Of a stretch of DNA of 64,000 nucleotides, positions 45,263-55,837 are shown in pieces. The position numbers and the translations under genes are program-made. Within the stretch, counting starts at the first letter, position 1, and each line of letters starts with the position of its first letter. Origin of the DNA: Hydrogenophaga sp. RAC07 (GTDB taxonomy: Bacteria; Pseudomonadota; Gammaproteobacteria; Burkholderiales; Burkholderiaceae_C); the NCBI RefSeq assembly GCF_001713375.1, contig NZ_CP016449.1:1922001-1986000 (forward strand), read 5' to 3'. The notes under the pieces are model-generated. The model was not told the DNA's origin. It saw nothing but the letters and a program-made list of their open reading frames with translations, and ran no database searches.

Positions 45263-45643
45263 GACGGTGCTCCTTTCCAACGGCGGATTCACTTGACCAG
45301 CAGTCTGTGCGGTGCGGCAAACAACCCGCTTGAGCGCGCTCAATGCCGACGCACCTGGTTGCGCGGACGTTTGTCCCGGCATGGAATGACCTCTGCGGTG
45401 TGGGTTCTCGCGGGTACCGGATGGTTGGCACTGGATGTGAACTTTCAGCAGGCTGTTCATCCGACCCGGATTTGGGAAGCTGTGGTGACGAGGCCACCAG
45501 CAACTTGACTCTGGAAAACGCATGTACAACCCACTGAAACGTCCCAACCAACCCGCACGGGTAGCGCCGGGCCAGCCACCCAAAGCGAAGGGTTTTCCCG
45601 GATGGCCGGCGGAAAAACATGAAGTATATTGCCTGTACCCCCT
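45263..45643. other. Intergenic region between the flavodoxin remnant and the intact flavodoxin gene
   Basis: This 381-base stretch (and the 145 bases 44875-45019 before the remnant) shows no gene or RNA I can recognise. It should hold the promoters for the remnant (leftward) and for the flavodoxin gene at 45644 (rightward). The AT-richer part GAAAAACATGAAGTATATT just before 45644 could be part of a promoter or leader. Confidence 0.4.
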
Positions 45644-46117
45644 ATGAGCACCCCTTCAAAACTCCTCATCCTGGTCGGCACCATGACCAACACGGCCGAG
45701 TACGTGGCACAGGCCATCGAGATGGATTGCGTGGATCTCGTCCCGTCCATCGAGGTCCGCATGATGGATGGGCTGGACATCTCGGTGTTTGACGAAGATG
45801 CACTTTACGTCATCTGTTCCTCCACCTACGGCGCGGGCGACGTGCCCGACAACGCCCGCCATCTCTACGAATCCCTGGCCAGCCAACCCAAATTCCTGGG
45901 CAGCGTGCGTTATGGCGTGATCGCGCTGGGCGACAGCGTCTACCCCCAGACCTTCTGCAACGGCGGCCTGCGCTTCGATGAACGCCTGGCCGACCTGGGC
46001 GCGGTGCGCATCGGCGAGGTGTTCCGCCACGACGCTTCCGCCGGCACCGAACCCGAGGTGGTGTGCACGGCCTGGGCGCGCGATTGGCTGGCACTGGCAC
46101 TGCCCGCAACCGCCTGA
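45644..46117 (+). CDS. Flavodoxin-domain protein, MioC-like
   Basis: The 157-residue protein has a flavodoxin fold. The FMN phosphate loop is [12 protein letters not shown], the ring-stacking segment is [18 protein letters not shown], and [30 protein letters not shown] is typical of MioC and flavodoxin-like domains of reductases. It transfers electrons between an unidentified reductase and acceptor in the cytoplasm. No partner oxidoreductase is adjacent. ATG 45644 was taken; an in-frame TTG at 45629 is possible. The nearby truncated flavodoxin belongs to a different subtype. Confidence 0.85.
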   Translation: MSTPSKLLILVGTMTNTAEYVAQAIEMDCVDLVPSIEVRMMDGLDISVFDEDALYVICSSTYGAGDVPDNARHLYESLASQPKFLGSVRYGVIALGDSVYPQTFCNGGLRFDERLADLGAVRIGEVFRHDASAGTEPEVVCTAWARDWLALALPATA

Positions 46118-46251
46118 CCCGGCGTTCGCCGATTCATATATAAATAGTTCAAGCCTCAAGTACGGGTTATTCTGTATCGCCAATCGATACCCCGCCGTCT
46201 ACATTCCCCCTGCACCTCATCGCTTTCCGCCAACCCACCTGGAGATCCCCA

Positions 46252-47439
46252 ATGACCACTCGCCGACTTGTCCTGACCCGAAGCGCTGCCGTGATCGGCG
46301 CCGCGTCCACCGGCCTGTTGTTGCCCGAATTCGCGCGCGCACAGTCGGACAAGGTCCGCGTGGGTTTCATGCTGCCCTACACCGGCACCTTCGCCCAGCT
46401 GGGCGTGGCGATTGAAAACGGCTTCCGCATGGCACTCAACGAACAGGGCGGCAAGCTCGGCGGCCGAGAGGTCGAGTTCTTCAAGGTCGACGACGAGTCG
46501 AACCCGGCCAAGGGCATCGAGAACGCCACCCGCCTGGTGCAGCGCGACAAGGTCGACGTGCTCGTGGGCACGGTCCACTCCGGCGTGCAGATGGGCATCC
46601 ACAAGGTGGCACGCGACAGCGGCGTGCTCAGCCTGATCCCCAACGCCGGCGTGCACGTGGCCACCCGTGCGCAGTGCTCGCCCAACGTCTTCCGCACCTC
46701 GTTCACCAACTCCCAACCCACGCTGGCGCTGGGCAAGGCCATGATGGAGCGCGGCCACAAGAAGGCCGTGTGGATCACCTGGAACTACGCGGCCGGCGAA
46801 GAGGCCTTTGAAGGCTTCGAGAAGAGCTACACCGAAGCCGGCGGCACCATCATCAAGAAGCTGGGCCTGCCCTTCCCCAACGTGGAATTCCAGGCCCTGC
46901 TGACCGAGATTGCCTCGCTCAACCCCGATGCCGTGGCCTGCTTCTTTGCCGGTGGCGGCGCGGCCAAGTTCCTGCGCGACTTCGCAGCCGCTGGCCTGAA
47001 CAAGAACATCCAGCTCTACGGCTCGGGCTTCCTGACCGAGGGCGTGCTCGATGCCGCCGGTGATGCCGCCAACGGCGTGCTGACCACCATGCACTACAGC
47101 GACTCGCTGGACACGCCGCGCAACAAGAAATTCCGCCTCGAGTACGCCAAGACCTTCCGCATGCAGCCTGACGTGTATGCGGTGCAGGGCTACGACACGG
47201 GTCTGCTGCTCATCAAGGGCGCCAACGCGGTCAAGGGCGACCTGAACAACAAGCAGGCGTTGTACGCGGCCATGAACAGCGCCGAGATCGACAGCCCGCG
47301 CGGCAAGTGGAAGATGAGCGCGGCCCACAACCCGATCCAGGACATGTACCTGCGCAAGGTCGAGAACAAGGAAAACAAGGTGATCGGCATTGCGCAGAAA
47401 GCCGTGGCCGATCCGGCCACCGGCTGCCGCATGGCATAA
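46252..47439 (+). CDS. ABC transporter substrate-binding protein (HAAT type, Tat-like signal)
   Basis: The 395-residue protein starts MTTRRLVLTRSAAVIGAAS, a twin-arginine-like signal, and is cut near FARA-Q. The periplasmic part has the LivK fold (VGFMLPYTGTFAQLGVAIENGFRMALNE, GTVHSGVQMGIHKVARDSGVLSLIPNAG). This subgroup often binds aromatic acids or other carboxylates rather than branched amino acids. It is the first gene of a complete livK-H-M-G-F operon. An AT-rich tract (TTCATATATAAATAG, 46134-46148) lies upstream and could be its promoter. Confidence 0.9.
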   Translation: MTTRRLVLTRSAAVIGAASTGLLLPEFARAQSDKVRVGFMLPYTGTFAQLGVAIENGFRMALNEQGGKLGGREVEFFKVDDESNPAKGIENATRLVQRDKVDVLVGTVHSGVQMGIHKVARDSGVLSLIPNAGVHVATRAQCSPNVFRTSFTNSQPTLALGKAMMERGHKKAVWITWNYAAGEEAFEGFEKSYTEAGGTIIKKLGLPFPNVEFQALLTEIASLNPDAVACFFAGGGAAKFLRDFAAAGLNKNIQLYGSGFLTEGVLDAAGDAANGVLTTMHYSDSLDTPRNKKFRLEYAKTFRMQPDVYAVQGYDTGLLLIKGANAVKGDLNNKQALYAAMNSAEIDSPRGKWKMSAAHNPIQDMYLRKVENKENKVIGIAQKAVADPATGCRMA

Positions 47440-47553
47440 GGTTCACAAAACGATCGCACCCCGACCGGGCCCGTCGATCCGCAGGCCGGCGTCTTACGGG
47501 CGCTGGCCTGTTTTTTGCACGCTACCCGGCTCCGTCCACCCATCTGCCCGCCC

Positions 47554-48417
47554 ATGGATTTCGCCAACTTCCTCATCCAGTTGCTCAACAGCCTGCAATA
47601 CGGCCTGTTGCTGTTCATGCTGGCCGCCGGCCTCACGCTGATCTTCGGGATCATGGGTGTGGTCAACCTGGCGCACGGCAGCTTCTACATGCTGGGCGCC
47701 TACCTCGCCTGGTTCCTGGTCGGGCAACTGGACAGCCTGGTGCTGGCCATCGTGCTTGGGACGGTGATCGCCGTGGCGCTGGGCTGGTTGCTGGAGTGGT
47801 CGCTGTTCCGGCACTTCTACCACCGCGACCACCTCGACCAGGTGCTGCTCACCTTCGGCCTGATCTACATCTTTGAAGAAGTGCGCTCCATCCTCTGGGG
47901 CGACGATGTGCACGCGGTGCAGGTGCCCGAGGTGCTGAACTGGTCGATCCCGCTGACCGAGAACCTCTCGTACCCGGTGTACCGCCTCGTGATGTCGGGC
48001 GTGTGCATTGCGCTCGCCCTCGGCCTGTACCTGCTGATCTCCAGGACCCGCCTGGGCATGAAGATCCGCGCCGGAGCTTTCAACCGCGAGATGACCGAGT
48101 CGCTCGGCATCAACATCCGCCTCATCCATGGCGTGGTGTTCGCGCTGGGTGTGGCGCTGGCCGCCATCGCCGGCATGATCGCCTCGCCCATTGCCAGCGT
48201 CTACCCCGGCATGGGCAGCTCGGTGCTGATCATGTGTTTTGTGGTGGTGGTCATTGGCGGCATCGGCTCGGTGCGCGGTGCCCTGGTGGCTGCACTGCTG
48301 GTGGGCCTGGTCGACACCTTCGGCAAGGTGCTGGTGCCGCAGATCGCCGGCATGGCGGTCTACATGTTGATGGCACTCGTGCTGCTCTACAAGCCCGAAG
48401 GGCTGTTCAAACAATGA
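47554..48417 (+). CDS. livH: Branched-chain-type ABC transporter permease LivH
   Basis: The 287-residue permease begins MDFANFLIQLLNSLQYGLLLFMLAAGLTLIFGIMGVVNLAHGSFYMLGAY and has eight membrane segments. Start 47554 removes a nonconserved extension. Its stop overlaps livM by four bases. It lies 114 bases after the binding protein gene. Confidence 0.92.
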   Translation: MDFANFLIQLLNSLQYGLLLFMLAAGLTLIFGIMGVVNLAHGSFYMLGAYLAWFLVGQLDSLVLAIVLGTVIAVALGWLLEWSLFRHFYHRDHLDQVLLTFGLIYIFEEVRSILWGDDVHAVQVPEVLNWSIPLTENLSYPVYRLVMSGVCIALALGLYLLISRTRLGMKIRAGAFNREMTESLGINIRLIHGVVFALGVALAAIAGMIASPIASVYPGMGSSVLIMCFVVVVIGGIGSVRGALVAALLVGLVDTFGKVLVPQIAGMAVYMLMALVLLYKPEGLFKQ

Positions 48418-49406
48418 GTTCTCCGAAAGCCCAACTCGAGAAGCTGCCGCGCAGCATCCAGGCCATCCTGGTGCTGGGCGCCATCGCGCTCGCTGCGTTT
48501 CCGCTCATCCCGGTCACGGGTGGCGAGTTCTACCTGCAGATGCTCTCGCAGATGATGATCCTGGCGATCTTTGCCATGAGCCTCGATCTGTTGCAGGGCG
48601 TGAGCGGTCTGGTGTCGCTCGGTCACGCGGCCTACTTCGGCCTCGCCGGCTATGCGCTGGCTTTCCTCACGCCGGCCGACACCCCCATCAGCCTGTGGTG
48701 GGCCCTGCCCGTCTCGGCGCTGGGCGCGGGTCTGGCCGCACTGATCATCGGTTTCTTCGTGGTGCGCACCCACGGCATCTACTTCATCATGGTCACCATG
48801 GCGTTCGCGCAGATGGTGTTTTTCCTGTTCTTCGACAACAAGGCTCTCGGCGGCTCGGACGGTGTGTACGTGAACTTCCGCCCCGACGCTTCGGTGTTCG
48901 GCTGGACCGGCATCGACCTCGAGAACAAGACCACGTTCTACTACTTCACGCTGTTGCTGCTGGTGCTGGTCTATGCCTTCCTGCGCCGGCTGTTGTTCTC
49001 GCCGTTTGGCCGCGTGCTCGCCGGCATTCGCGTGAACGAACACCGCATGCGCGCGGTGGGCTATGGCACCTTTGGCTACAAACTCGCGGCCTTCACCCTG
49101 GCCGGTGCGCTCGCCGGTGTGGCGGGCTTCCTGTGGGCCGCGCAAACCGGCTATGTGAACCCGGAGCTGATGGGTTTCCACATGAGCGCACACGCGATCA
49201 TGATGGTCATCCTGGGCGGCATGGGCAACTTCGCCGGGGCCATCGTGGGCGCCTTCGCGTTTGAATACGTGATGCACTTCTTCAAGGACCTCACCAAACA
49301 CTGGCAGCTGCTCATGGGCACGTTCATCGTGCTGGTGGTGGTGTTGGCGCCGCGCGGCCTGCTGGGCCTGGTCGGTCAAATGACGAAGAAGCGAGGTGCG
49401 CCATGA
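48414..49406 (+). CDS. livM: Branched-chain-type ABC transporter permease LivM
   Basis: The 330-residue permease has the LivM signature LQGVSGLVSLGHAAYFGLAGYALAFL and GIRVNEHRMRAVGYGTFGYK, with about nine membrane segments and a normal length, unlike the longer LivM of the first Liv cluster. It overlaps both livH and livG by four bases. Confidence 0.92.
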   Translation: MSSPKAQLEKLPRSIQAILVLGAIALAAFPLIPVTGGEFYLQMLSQMMILAIFAMSLDLLQGVSGLVSLGHAAYFGLAGYALAFLTPADTPISLWWALPVSALGAGLAALIIGFFVVRTHGIYFIMVTMAFAQMVFFLFFDNKALGGSDGVYVNFRPDASVFGWTGIDLENKTTFYYFTLLLLVLVYAFLRRLLFSPFGRVLAGIRVNEHRMRAVGYGTFGYKLAAFTLAGALAGVAGFLWAAQTGYVNPELMGFHMSAHAIMMVILGGMGNFAGAIVGAFAFEYVMHFFKDLTKHWQLLMGTFIVLVVVLAPRGLLGLVGQMTKKRGAP

Positions 49407-50164
49407 GCGAACTCCTGCTTTCTGCGCGCAACCTCACCAAGCGCTTCGGCGGTCTGGCCGCCGTCAACGACGTGTCGGTCGACCTGCACCGCGACCGCAT
49501 CCACGCGGTCATCGGGCCCAACGGCGCGGGCAAGTCCACGCTGACCAACCTGCTTTCGGGCGACCTGCCGCCCACCTCGGGCCGCATCACGCTCAACGGC
49601 GTCGAGACCGCCGGCAAGAGCCCCGAAAAAATCTCGCGTCTGGGCCTGGGCCGCAGCTACCAGAAGACCAACATCTTCCTGCCCTTCACCGTGTGGGACA
49701 ACGTGCGACTGGCCGCGCAGTCGCGCGAGCGGCACGCCCCCTGGAACCCGCTGCGCTGGGTGTCTTCCGCCGCCGCCATGGGTGCTGTGAACCAACGCTG
49801 TGAACGAGCTCTGGAACTCGCCGGCCTCACCGGCCGCATCGGCGTGGTGGCCGGCACCACCAGCCACGGCGAGCAGCGCCAGCTGGAGATCGCCATGACG
49901 CTGGCCACCGAGCCCACCGTGCTGCTGCTCGACGAGCCCCTGGCCGGCATGGGACAGGCCGAAGCCGAAAGCATGGTGGCGCTGCTGCTGCGTTTGAAAA
50001 AGGACCACGCCATCATGCTGGTGGAGCACGACATGGACGCCGTCTTCACGCTGGCCGACCAGCTCACCGTGATGGTGAACGGCCAGGTGATCGCCAGCGG
50101 CACGCCGGCGCAGGTGCGCGCCGACGCATCGGTGCAAGCGGCCTATCTGGGTGAGGAACACTGA
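49403..50164 (+). CDS. livG: Branched-chain-type ABC transporter ATP-binding protein LivG
   Basis: The 253-residue ATPase has Walker A GPNGAGKSTLT, the LivG-specific RSYQKTNIFLPFTVWDNVRLAAQ, signature SHGEQRQLEIAM, Walker B VLLLDEPLAGMG and the switch histidine in VEHDMDAVF. All ATP-site residues are intact. It overlaps livM by four bases and livF by one base. Confidence 0.92.
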   Translation: MSELLLSARNLTKRFGGLAAVNDVSVDLHRDRIHAVIGPNGAGKSTLTNLLSGDLPPTSGRITLNGVETAGKSPEKISRLGLGRSYQKTNIFLPFTVWDNVRLAAQSRERHAPWNPLRWVSSAAAMGAVNQRCERALELAGLTGRIGVVAGTTSHGEQRQLEIAMTLATEPTVLLLDEPLAGMGQAEAESMVALLLRLKKDHAIMLVEHDMDAVFTLADQLTVMVNGQVIASGTPAQVRADASVQAAYLGEEH

Positions 50165-50886
50165 TGAGCGCCTTGACGAACGCACTGGTTGAGGCCAAGG
50201 GCCTGAACACCCACTACGGCGCGAGCCACATCCTGCGCGGCATCGACTTCACCGTCGGCGCGGGCCAGACGATCGGTCTGATGGGACGCAACGGCATGGG
50301 CAAATCCACGCTGCTCAAATCCATCATGGGCATCGTCAAGCCCAGTGGTGGCAAGGTGCATGTGAAGGGCCGCGACATGACCGGCGCGCCCACCTTCGAG
50401 ATTGCCCGCCAGGGCCTGGCCTACGTGCCCGAAGGCCGCGGCATCTTCGGCAATCTGAGCGTGCGCGAGAACCTGGTGATGTCGGCGCGCGCCGGCACCA
50501 AGGGTCAGCGCGACTGGACGTACGAACGGGTGCTGGAGACTTTCCCGCGCCTGGCCGAACGCCTGAACCACGGCGGGCAGCAGCTCAGCGGCGGCGAGCA
50601 ACAAATGCTCACCATCGGCCGCGCGCTCATGACCAACCCCGACCTGCTGATCCTGGACGAAGCCACCGAGGGATTGGCGCCTTTGATCGCGCGCGAGATA
50701 TGGCGCATCTGCGGCCTGATCCGCGAGAGCGGCATCAGCAGCATCATCGTGGACAAGAACTGGAAACACGTCACCCCGATCACCGACCGCAACGTGATCC
50801 TGGTCAAAGGTGAAGTGGTGTTCGAGGGCAGCTCCGGGGAGCTCCTGTCGAAGCCCGAACTGCTGGAGCAGTACCTGGGCGTGTGA
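50164..50886 (+). CDS. livF: Branched-chain-type ABC transporter ATP-binding protein LivF
   Basis: The 240-residue ATPase has a normal Walker A (GRNGMGKSTLL, Lys47), the C loop LSGGEQQMLTIGRAL and Walker B LLILDEATEGLAP. The switch region reads IIVDKNWKHV where LivF proteins usually have VEQN, a small deviation. It closes the second Liv operon; a convergent gene follows 12 bases later. Confidence 0.92.
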   Translation: MSALTNALVEAKGLNTHYGASHILRGIDFTVGAGQTIGLMGRNGMGKSTLLKSIMGIVKPSGGKVHVKGRDMTGAPTFEIARQGLAYVPEGRGIFGNLSVRENLVMSARAGTKGQRDWTYERVLETFPRLAERLNHGGQQLSGGEQQMLTIGRALMTNPDLLILDEATEGLAPLIAREIWRICGLIRESGISSIIVDKNWKHVTPITDRNVILVKGEVVFEGSSGELLSKPELLEQYLGV

Positions 50887-50898
50887 CAGCGCTCCACC

Positions 50899-51552
50899 TC
50901 AGGATTCGCCCTTCATCAGCGCCTCGCCGTACTGCGCTTCGGTGATGAGGCCTCCGTGGTGCATGGCCTGGCCCTCGTCCACGGGTTTGAGCGACCCTTG
51001 CAGATCCTCGATGCGTTTCCACGCCGGGAACGGCTGGCTGCCGTCGTCGGCGGGTACGTACCTTGATGTGCCCAGGCGCCGGTGGGGGTGGATGTAGCGC
51101 GCGCAGTTCAGGAACACCTTGTCGATGTGGGCGCGAACCACCATGAAAGCACCCGGGTACTCGGCCAGCAGCGGATCGTCGGTGTGCAGCGTGGCGGTGG
51201 CCTGTGCGCGGATGCGGTTGGGTGTTTCGAAGTCGATGAACAGCAAACCGACCTTGGCCGTGTCGCTGATGTTGCCCCACGACAGCATCATGCCGTTGCC
51301 GTCATAAGCGGGAAACGCCAGCGTCTTGTTGTCGATCACCTTGACCGTGCCGACGTTGCCGCCCTTGTAGGACACGGTGGGCTCGCCCGCCGCATTGACC
51401 GTGCTGAGAAAAAAGAAGTCGCGGGACGCGATGAACGCAATGTGACGATCGTCCAGTTCGTCGGTCACGATCGCTCTCTCCACGGCATCGGCCAGGCGAC
51501 GGCTCTCGAACTGTTCCTGAATCTTGCGTTGGGGTTCGGTGTAGAAGGCCAC
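50899..51552 (-). CDS. Pyridoxamine 5'-phosphate oxidase family (FMN-binding split-barrel) protein
   Basis: The 217-residue protein has an FMN split-barrel core (FFFLSTVNAAGEPTVSYKGGNVGTVKVIDNKTLAFPAYDGNGMMLSWGNI) and the C-terminal PxxxARYIHPHRRLG. It is not the true PdxH, whose signature and length differ. Such proteins bind FMN, F420 or heme and their substrates are mostly unknown. The ATG at 51552 follows GAAAGGAAC on the minus strand. It lies between a Liv operon and pobR. Confidence 0.85.
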   Translation of the reverse strand: MAFYTEPQRKIQEQFESRRLADAVERAIVTDELDDRHIAFIASRDFFFLSTVNAAGEPTVSYKGGNVGTVKVIDNKTLAFPAYDGNGMMLSWGNISDTAKVGLLFIDFETPNRIRAQATATLHTDDPLLAEYPGAFMVVRAHIDKVFLNCARYIHPHRRLGTSRYVPADDGSQPFPAWKRIEDLQGSLKPVDEGQAMHHGGLITEAQYGEALMKGES

Positions 51553-51696
51553 GGCATGTTCCTTTCAGAGAGGTTGCTGCGCGAAGCCGCGGACTGCGGC
51601 GCCACTGCATCCCAACCTTAGTCAGCGCAAGGCGCCTGCGCTGTGCTGCCACCGACGGGGAACTTGACTGGAGCCGTCTGGAGCCAGGCGCTGCCG

Positions 51697-52479
51697 TCAG
51701 AGCAGGGGACGCAGTTCGCGCGCGGCGTCTTGCAGCAGCGGCAGCATGTCGCGCTGGAACTGTGGCGAATCCATGCGCTCGGCGGAGGACACCACGTTCA
51801 GCGCCGCCACCGCCTTGCCCTGCATGTTGCGCAGCGGCACCGCGAGCGCGAACACGCCCAGCTCGTGCTCTTCGCGCGCGATCGACACGTCCTGGCTGCG
51901 CACCTCGGCAATGAGGGCTCTGAACGCCTTGTGATCGACCGCGGTGTGTGGCGTCAGCCGGGGCAGCTCGCGCCCCTTGAGCCAGGTGGTGAATTCCGCG
52001 CGGGGCATGGCGGCCAGCAGGACACGCCCGGTGGAGGTGGCGTGAGCGGGCAGCCTGGCGCCCAGATGCAGCCCATAGGCCATGAGGCGCTGCCCGCCCA
52101 TGGACACGTTGCGCGCGATGATCACCACCTCGTCGCCATCCAGCACAGCCGCTGAAAACGAGTCCCGCGTGAGCGCGGCGAGTCGGTTGAGTGTGGGCTG
52201 CAACAGGCGCGGCAGGCGCGCCGAGGCCAGATAGCTCCCTGAGAAGCGCAGCACCTTCGCTGAAAGCCAGTAGTGGCTGCCGTCGGTGTCCAGATAGCCC
52301 AGGTGCGCCAGTGTGAGCAGGTGGCGCCGGGCGGCTGCGCGCGTGAGGCCGGCCCGCTCGGCGGCCTGGGTCGCGTTGAGCCGCTGACGCTGGGTGTCAA
52401 AACTCTCCAGCACCGCCATGCCCTTGGCCATGCCTTCGATGAAATCGGCCTTGGCGATGGCGTGTTCGGGTGCGTTCAT
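51697..52479 (-). CDS. pobR: IclR-family regulator of 4-hydroxybenzoate catabolism (PobR-like)
   Basis: The 260-residue IclR-type protein has an N-terminal winged helix (NATQAAERAGLTRAAARRHLLTLAHLGYL, about 33-61). A C-terminal effector domain (about 90-255) follows, with SAAVLDGDEVVIIARN and GRVLLAAMP. PobR, PcaR and PcaU share these. Being divergent from pobA argues for PobR, which activates pobA when 4-hydroxybenzoate is bound. ATG 52479 was chosen; the frame is open further upstream but overlaps the operator. Confidence 0.88.
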   Translation of the reverse strand: MNAPEHAIAKADFIEGMAKGMAVLESFDTQRQRLNATQAAERAGLTRAAARRHLLTLAHLGYLDTDGSHYWLSAKVLRFSGSYLASARLPRLLQPTLNRLAALTRDSFSAAVLDGDEVVIIARNVSMGGQRLMAYGLHLGARLPAHATSTGRVLLAAMPRAEFTTWLKGRELPRLTPHTAVDHKAFRALIAEVRSQDVSIAREEHELGVFALAVPLRNMQGKAVAALNVVSSAERMDSPQFQRDMLPLLQDAARELRPLL

Positions 52480-52507
52480 GGCCGGATTATGCGCCGTGCA
52501 CCCCATA

Positions 52508-53808
<1,301 letters not shown>

Positions 53809-53825
53809 GGTCCTGCGACGGGGTT

Positions 53826-53852
53826 CAAACGGGCGACGCTGTCGCCCGTTTG
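53826..53852. terminator. Perfect hairpin after pobA
   Basis: A 12-base perfect stem (CAAACGGGCGAC / GTCGCCCGTTTG) with a GCT loop lies 18 bases after the pobA stop. It has no T run beyond GTTTG, so termination may be weak or Rho-assisted. Confidence 0.6.
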
Positions 53853-53909
53853 CGCTTCAGGCGGCAAGCGCGGCAGTACAGTGCAGCGACCGCACCCACC
53901 CGAGCGCCC

Positions 53910-54812
53910 ATGACCGCCACCACCCGCCCTGCCCCAACCCTCAAACCCCTGCGCGGCGTGCGCGTGCTCAGCCTCGCGCTCAACCTGCCGGGGCCAGCCG
54001 CGCTCATGCGCCTCAAAGCCCTGGGCGCCACCTGCCTCAAGGCCGAGCCGCCCGCGCCCAAGAGCGCAGCCAGCGGCGACCCCATGGGCCAGTACAACCC
54101 CAAGGCCTACGCCACCCTGCACGACGGCATCAAGATCGTGAGCGTCGACCTCAAGACCGACAAAGGCCAGGCCGCGCTGCACAAGGCGCTGGCGCGTAGC
54201 GACCTGCTGCTCACCTCGTTCCGCCCGTCGGCACTCACCAAACTGAACCTGGGTTGGAAGACGCTGCACAAACAGCACCCCGCGCTCAGCGTGGTCGCCA
54301 TCGTGGGTGCGCCGGGTGCGCGCGCCGAAGAACCCGGCCACGACCTCACCTACCTGGCGGACGCCGGCCTGGTGCCCGGACTGGAACTGCCCGCCACCCT
54401 GTTTGCCGACATGGGCGGTGCGCTCATGGCCAGCGAAGCCGCGCTCAAAGCGGTGATGGTTCAGAAATCCACCGGCAAGGGCGTGTTTCAGGAAGTCGCC
54501 TTGTCGGACGCCGCCAACTGGCTCGCCCTGCCGCGCAGCTGGGGGCTGACCATGCCCACCGGCGCCGTGGGCGGCGCGCACGCGGGCTACCGGGTGTACC
54601 CCTGCAAGGACGGCCGCGTGGCCGTGGCCGCGCTGGAGCCGCATTTCGCCGCGGCCCTGTGCACGGCGGCGGGCCTGGCCGTGAGCGACATGCGCACGCT
54701 GTTCAAGCCAGAGACGCACGCCGCCATCGCCGCTTTCCTGAAGGGGATGACGCGCAAGCAGCTGGATCAACTTGCGGTGGCCAAGGACATCCCGCTGCAC
54801 ACACTGGCCTGA
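53910..54812 (+). CDS. Class III (CaiB/BaiF) CoA-transferase family protein, short form
   Basis: The 300-residue protein resembles family III CoA-transferases and alpha-methylacyl-CoA racemase in GVRVLSLALNLPGPAALMRLKALGATCLKAEPP (about 14-46), KTDKGQAALHKALARSDLLLTSFRP and EPGHDLTYLADAGL (about 147-160; the Asp fits the catalytic aspartate). It is about 60-100 residues shorter than typical members and lacks part of the small C-terminal domain, but the frame is intact and shorter forms are known in this group. Function, transferase or racemase, cannot be decided. It is convergent with the toxin gene, three bases apart. Confidence 0.8.
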   Translation: MTATTRPAPTLKPLRGVRVLSLALNLPGPAALMRLKALGATCLKAEPPAPKSAASGDPMGQYNPKAYATLHDGIKIVSVDLKTDKGQAALHKALARSDLLLTSFRPSALTKLNLGWKTLHKQHPALSVVAIVGAPGARAEEPGHDLTYLADAGLVPGLELPATLFADMGGALMASEAALKAVMVQKSTGKGVFQEVALSDAANWLALPRSWGLTMPTGAVGGAHAGYRVYPCKDGRVAVAALEPHFAAALCTAAGLAVSDMRTLFKPETHAAIAAFLKGMTRKQLDQLAVAKDIPLHTLA

Positions 54813-54815
54813 GCG

Positions 54816-55412
54816 TCAGCCAGCCAGCACACCAGCAGCCCAGGCGGGCAACTTGCCTGCAACCACCGGAGGCAGGCCACGCCGACAGTGAGCCACCAGC
54901 CGCGGCGGCTGGATGGCGGTGCCCGAGGTGTCGTAGAGCAATGCCAGATCGGCCAGGCGCACGGCGCCTTTCAGGTGCTCAAGGGTGCGCGGGTAGCGCG
55001 CGAGGATGCGGTCGGGCGGCACCGCATGACCACCTTCTCGCACCCGCTGCGCCACCCGGCGCACGAGTTGCTGCGCATCGTCCACGCACACCACCAGCAG
55101 CACGGTGCGAAACCGCGCCGCCTGCGCATCGGCCAGGAGTTGCAGTTTGGAGGGATGGGAGAACACGGTTTCGCTCACGAACGATCTGCCCGCAGCCAGC
55201 AGCGTGGCGCGGCGCCGGTCCGCCCAAAGCCGCGCCTGCTCGGAGCGCGCCTTCGGATCGACCACCTGCGTCAACTCGGCCGCCTCGAACAGATCGGCGT
55301 TGACAAACTCGATGTCGGCCGGGATCAGGCCCTCGGCCACGGCAGCGCGGTACAACGTGGATTTGCCGGCCCCGTTGGGCCCCGCAAGCAAGTAGAAAAC
55401 CGGGGGCGTCAC
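54816..55412 (-). CDS. Zeta toxin family protein
   Basis: The 198-residue P-loop kinase has Walker A LAGPNGAGKSTL (about 9-20), FVNADLF with the catalytic-type Asp, RSFVSETVFSHPSK, and the arginine-rich RRVAQRVREGGHAVPPDRILARYPRTLEHL. Zeta toxins phosphorylate UDP-N-acetylglucosamine-type sugars and block cell-wall synthesis; short chromosomal relatives may target other molecules. Its start overlaps the upstream ParD-like gene by four bases, as in toxin-antitoxin operons. The usual epsilon antitoxin is absent. The frame has no defects. Confidence 0.85.
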   Translation of the reverse strand: MTPPVFYLLAGPNGAGKSTLYRAAVAEGLIPADIEFVNADLFEAAELTQVVDPKARSEQARLWADRRRATLLAAGRSFVSETVFSHPSKLQLLADAQAARFRTVLLVVCVDDAQQLVRRVAQRVREGGHAVPPDRILARYPRTLEHLKGAVRLADLALLYDTSGTAIQPPRLVAHCRRGLPPVVAGKLPAWAAGVLAG

Positions 55413-55753
55413 GCAGCGCGGCGGGCGGCGGGGGCCTTGCTGCGGTTGTCCTGCACGGTCTGACGAACCGCCTGCGCCAGGCGGCCGCTGGATTCAGCCG
55501 CCAGAAAGCGCGCCTCGATCGCGTCCATCGGATCGGCCGGCACCGCGTGCCGCGCAGCAGCGTCGTAACGGGCGATGGCCTCGCGCGCCTCCTGCACCGT
55601 GAGGCCGGTCTCTTCGGCAATGCGTCCCAGCGTGGCCCAGTACTCGATTTGCCCGGCGATCGAGCGCCGTTGTGGCTGCGCCGCCTCACGTGCCTGCTGA
55701 ACCAGCCCGGAGGGCAACTTGACAGAGGAAAATGCGGAACCGGTGGTGGACAT
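55409..55753 (-). CDS. ParD-like antitoxin of the zeta toxin
   Basis: The 114-residue protein has the ParD-like pattern SSVKLPSGLVQQAREAAQPQRRSIAGQIEYWATLGR (about 8-43), a ribbon-helix-helix-type N terminus, followed by helical segments with an acidic stretch typical for toxin binding. It is immediately upstream of, and overlaps, the zeta toxin gene, so it should be the antitoxin and autorepressor. ATG 55753 has GGAGATG upstream. The pairing of a ParD-like antitoxin with zeta has been noted in proteobacterial genomes but is little studied. Confidence 0.8.
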   Translation of the reverse strand: MSTTGSAFSSVKLPSGLVQQAREAAQPQRRSIAGQIEYWATLGRIAEETGLTVQEAREAIARYDAAARHAVPADPMDAIEARFLAAESSGRLAQAVRQTVQDNRSKAPAARRAA

Positions 55754-55837
55754 GAAACATCTCCTGTTTGGCGCATTTTGCGCCATTCCGGAGAATCGGA
55801 CAAGCCACCGCCCTCCTTCGACCCATCACTCAACATC

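Noticed and set aside
50899..51552. True pyridoxamine phosphate oxidase (PdxH)
   Set aside because: The C-terminal PdxH signature is missing and the sequence fits the wider FMN split-barrel family only.
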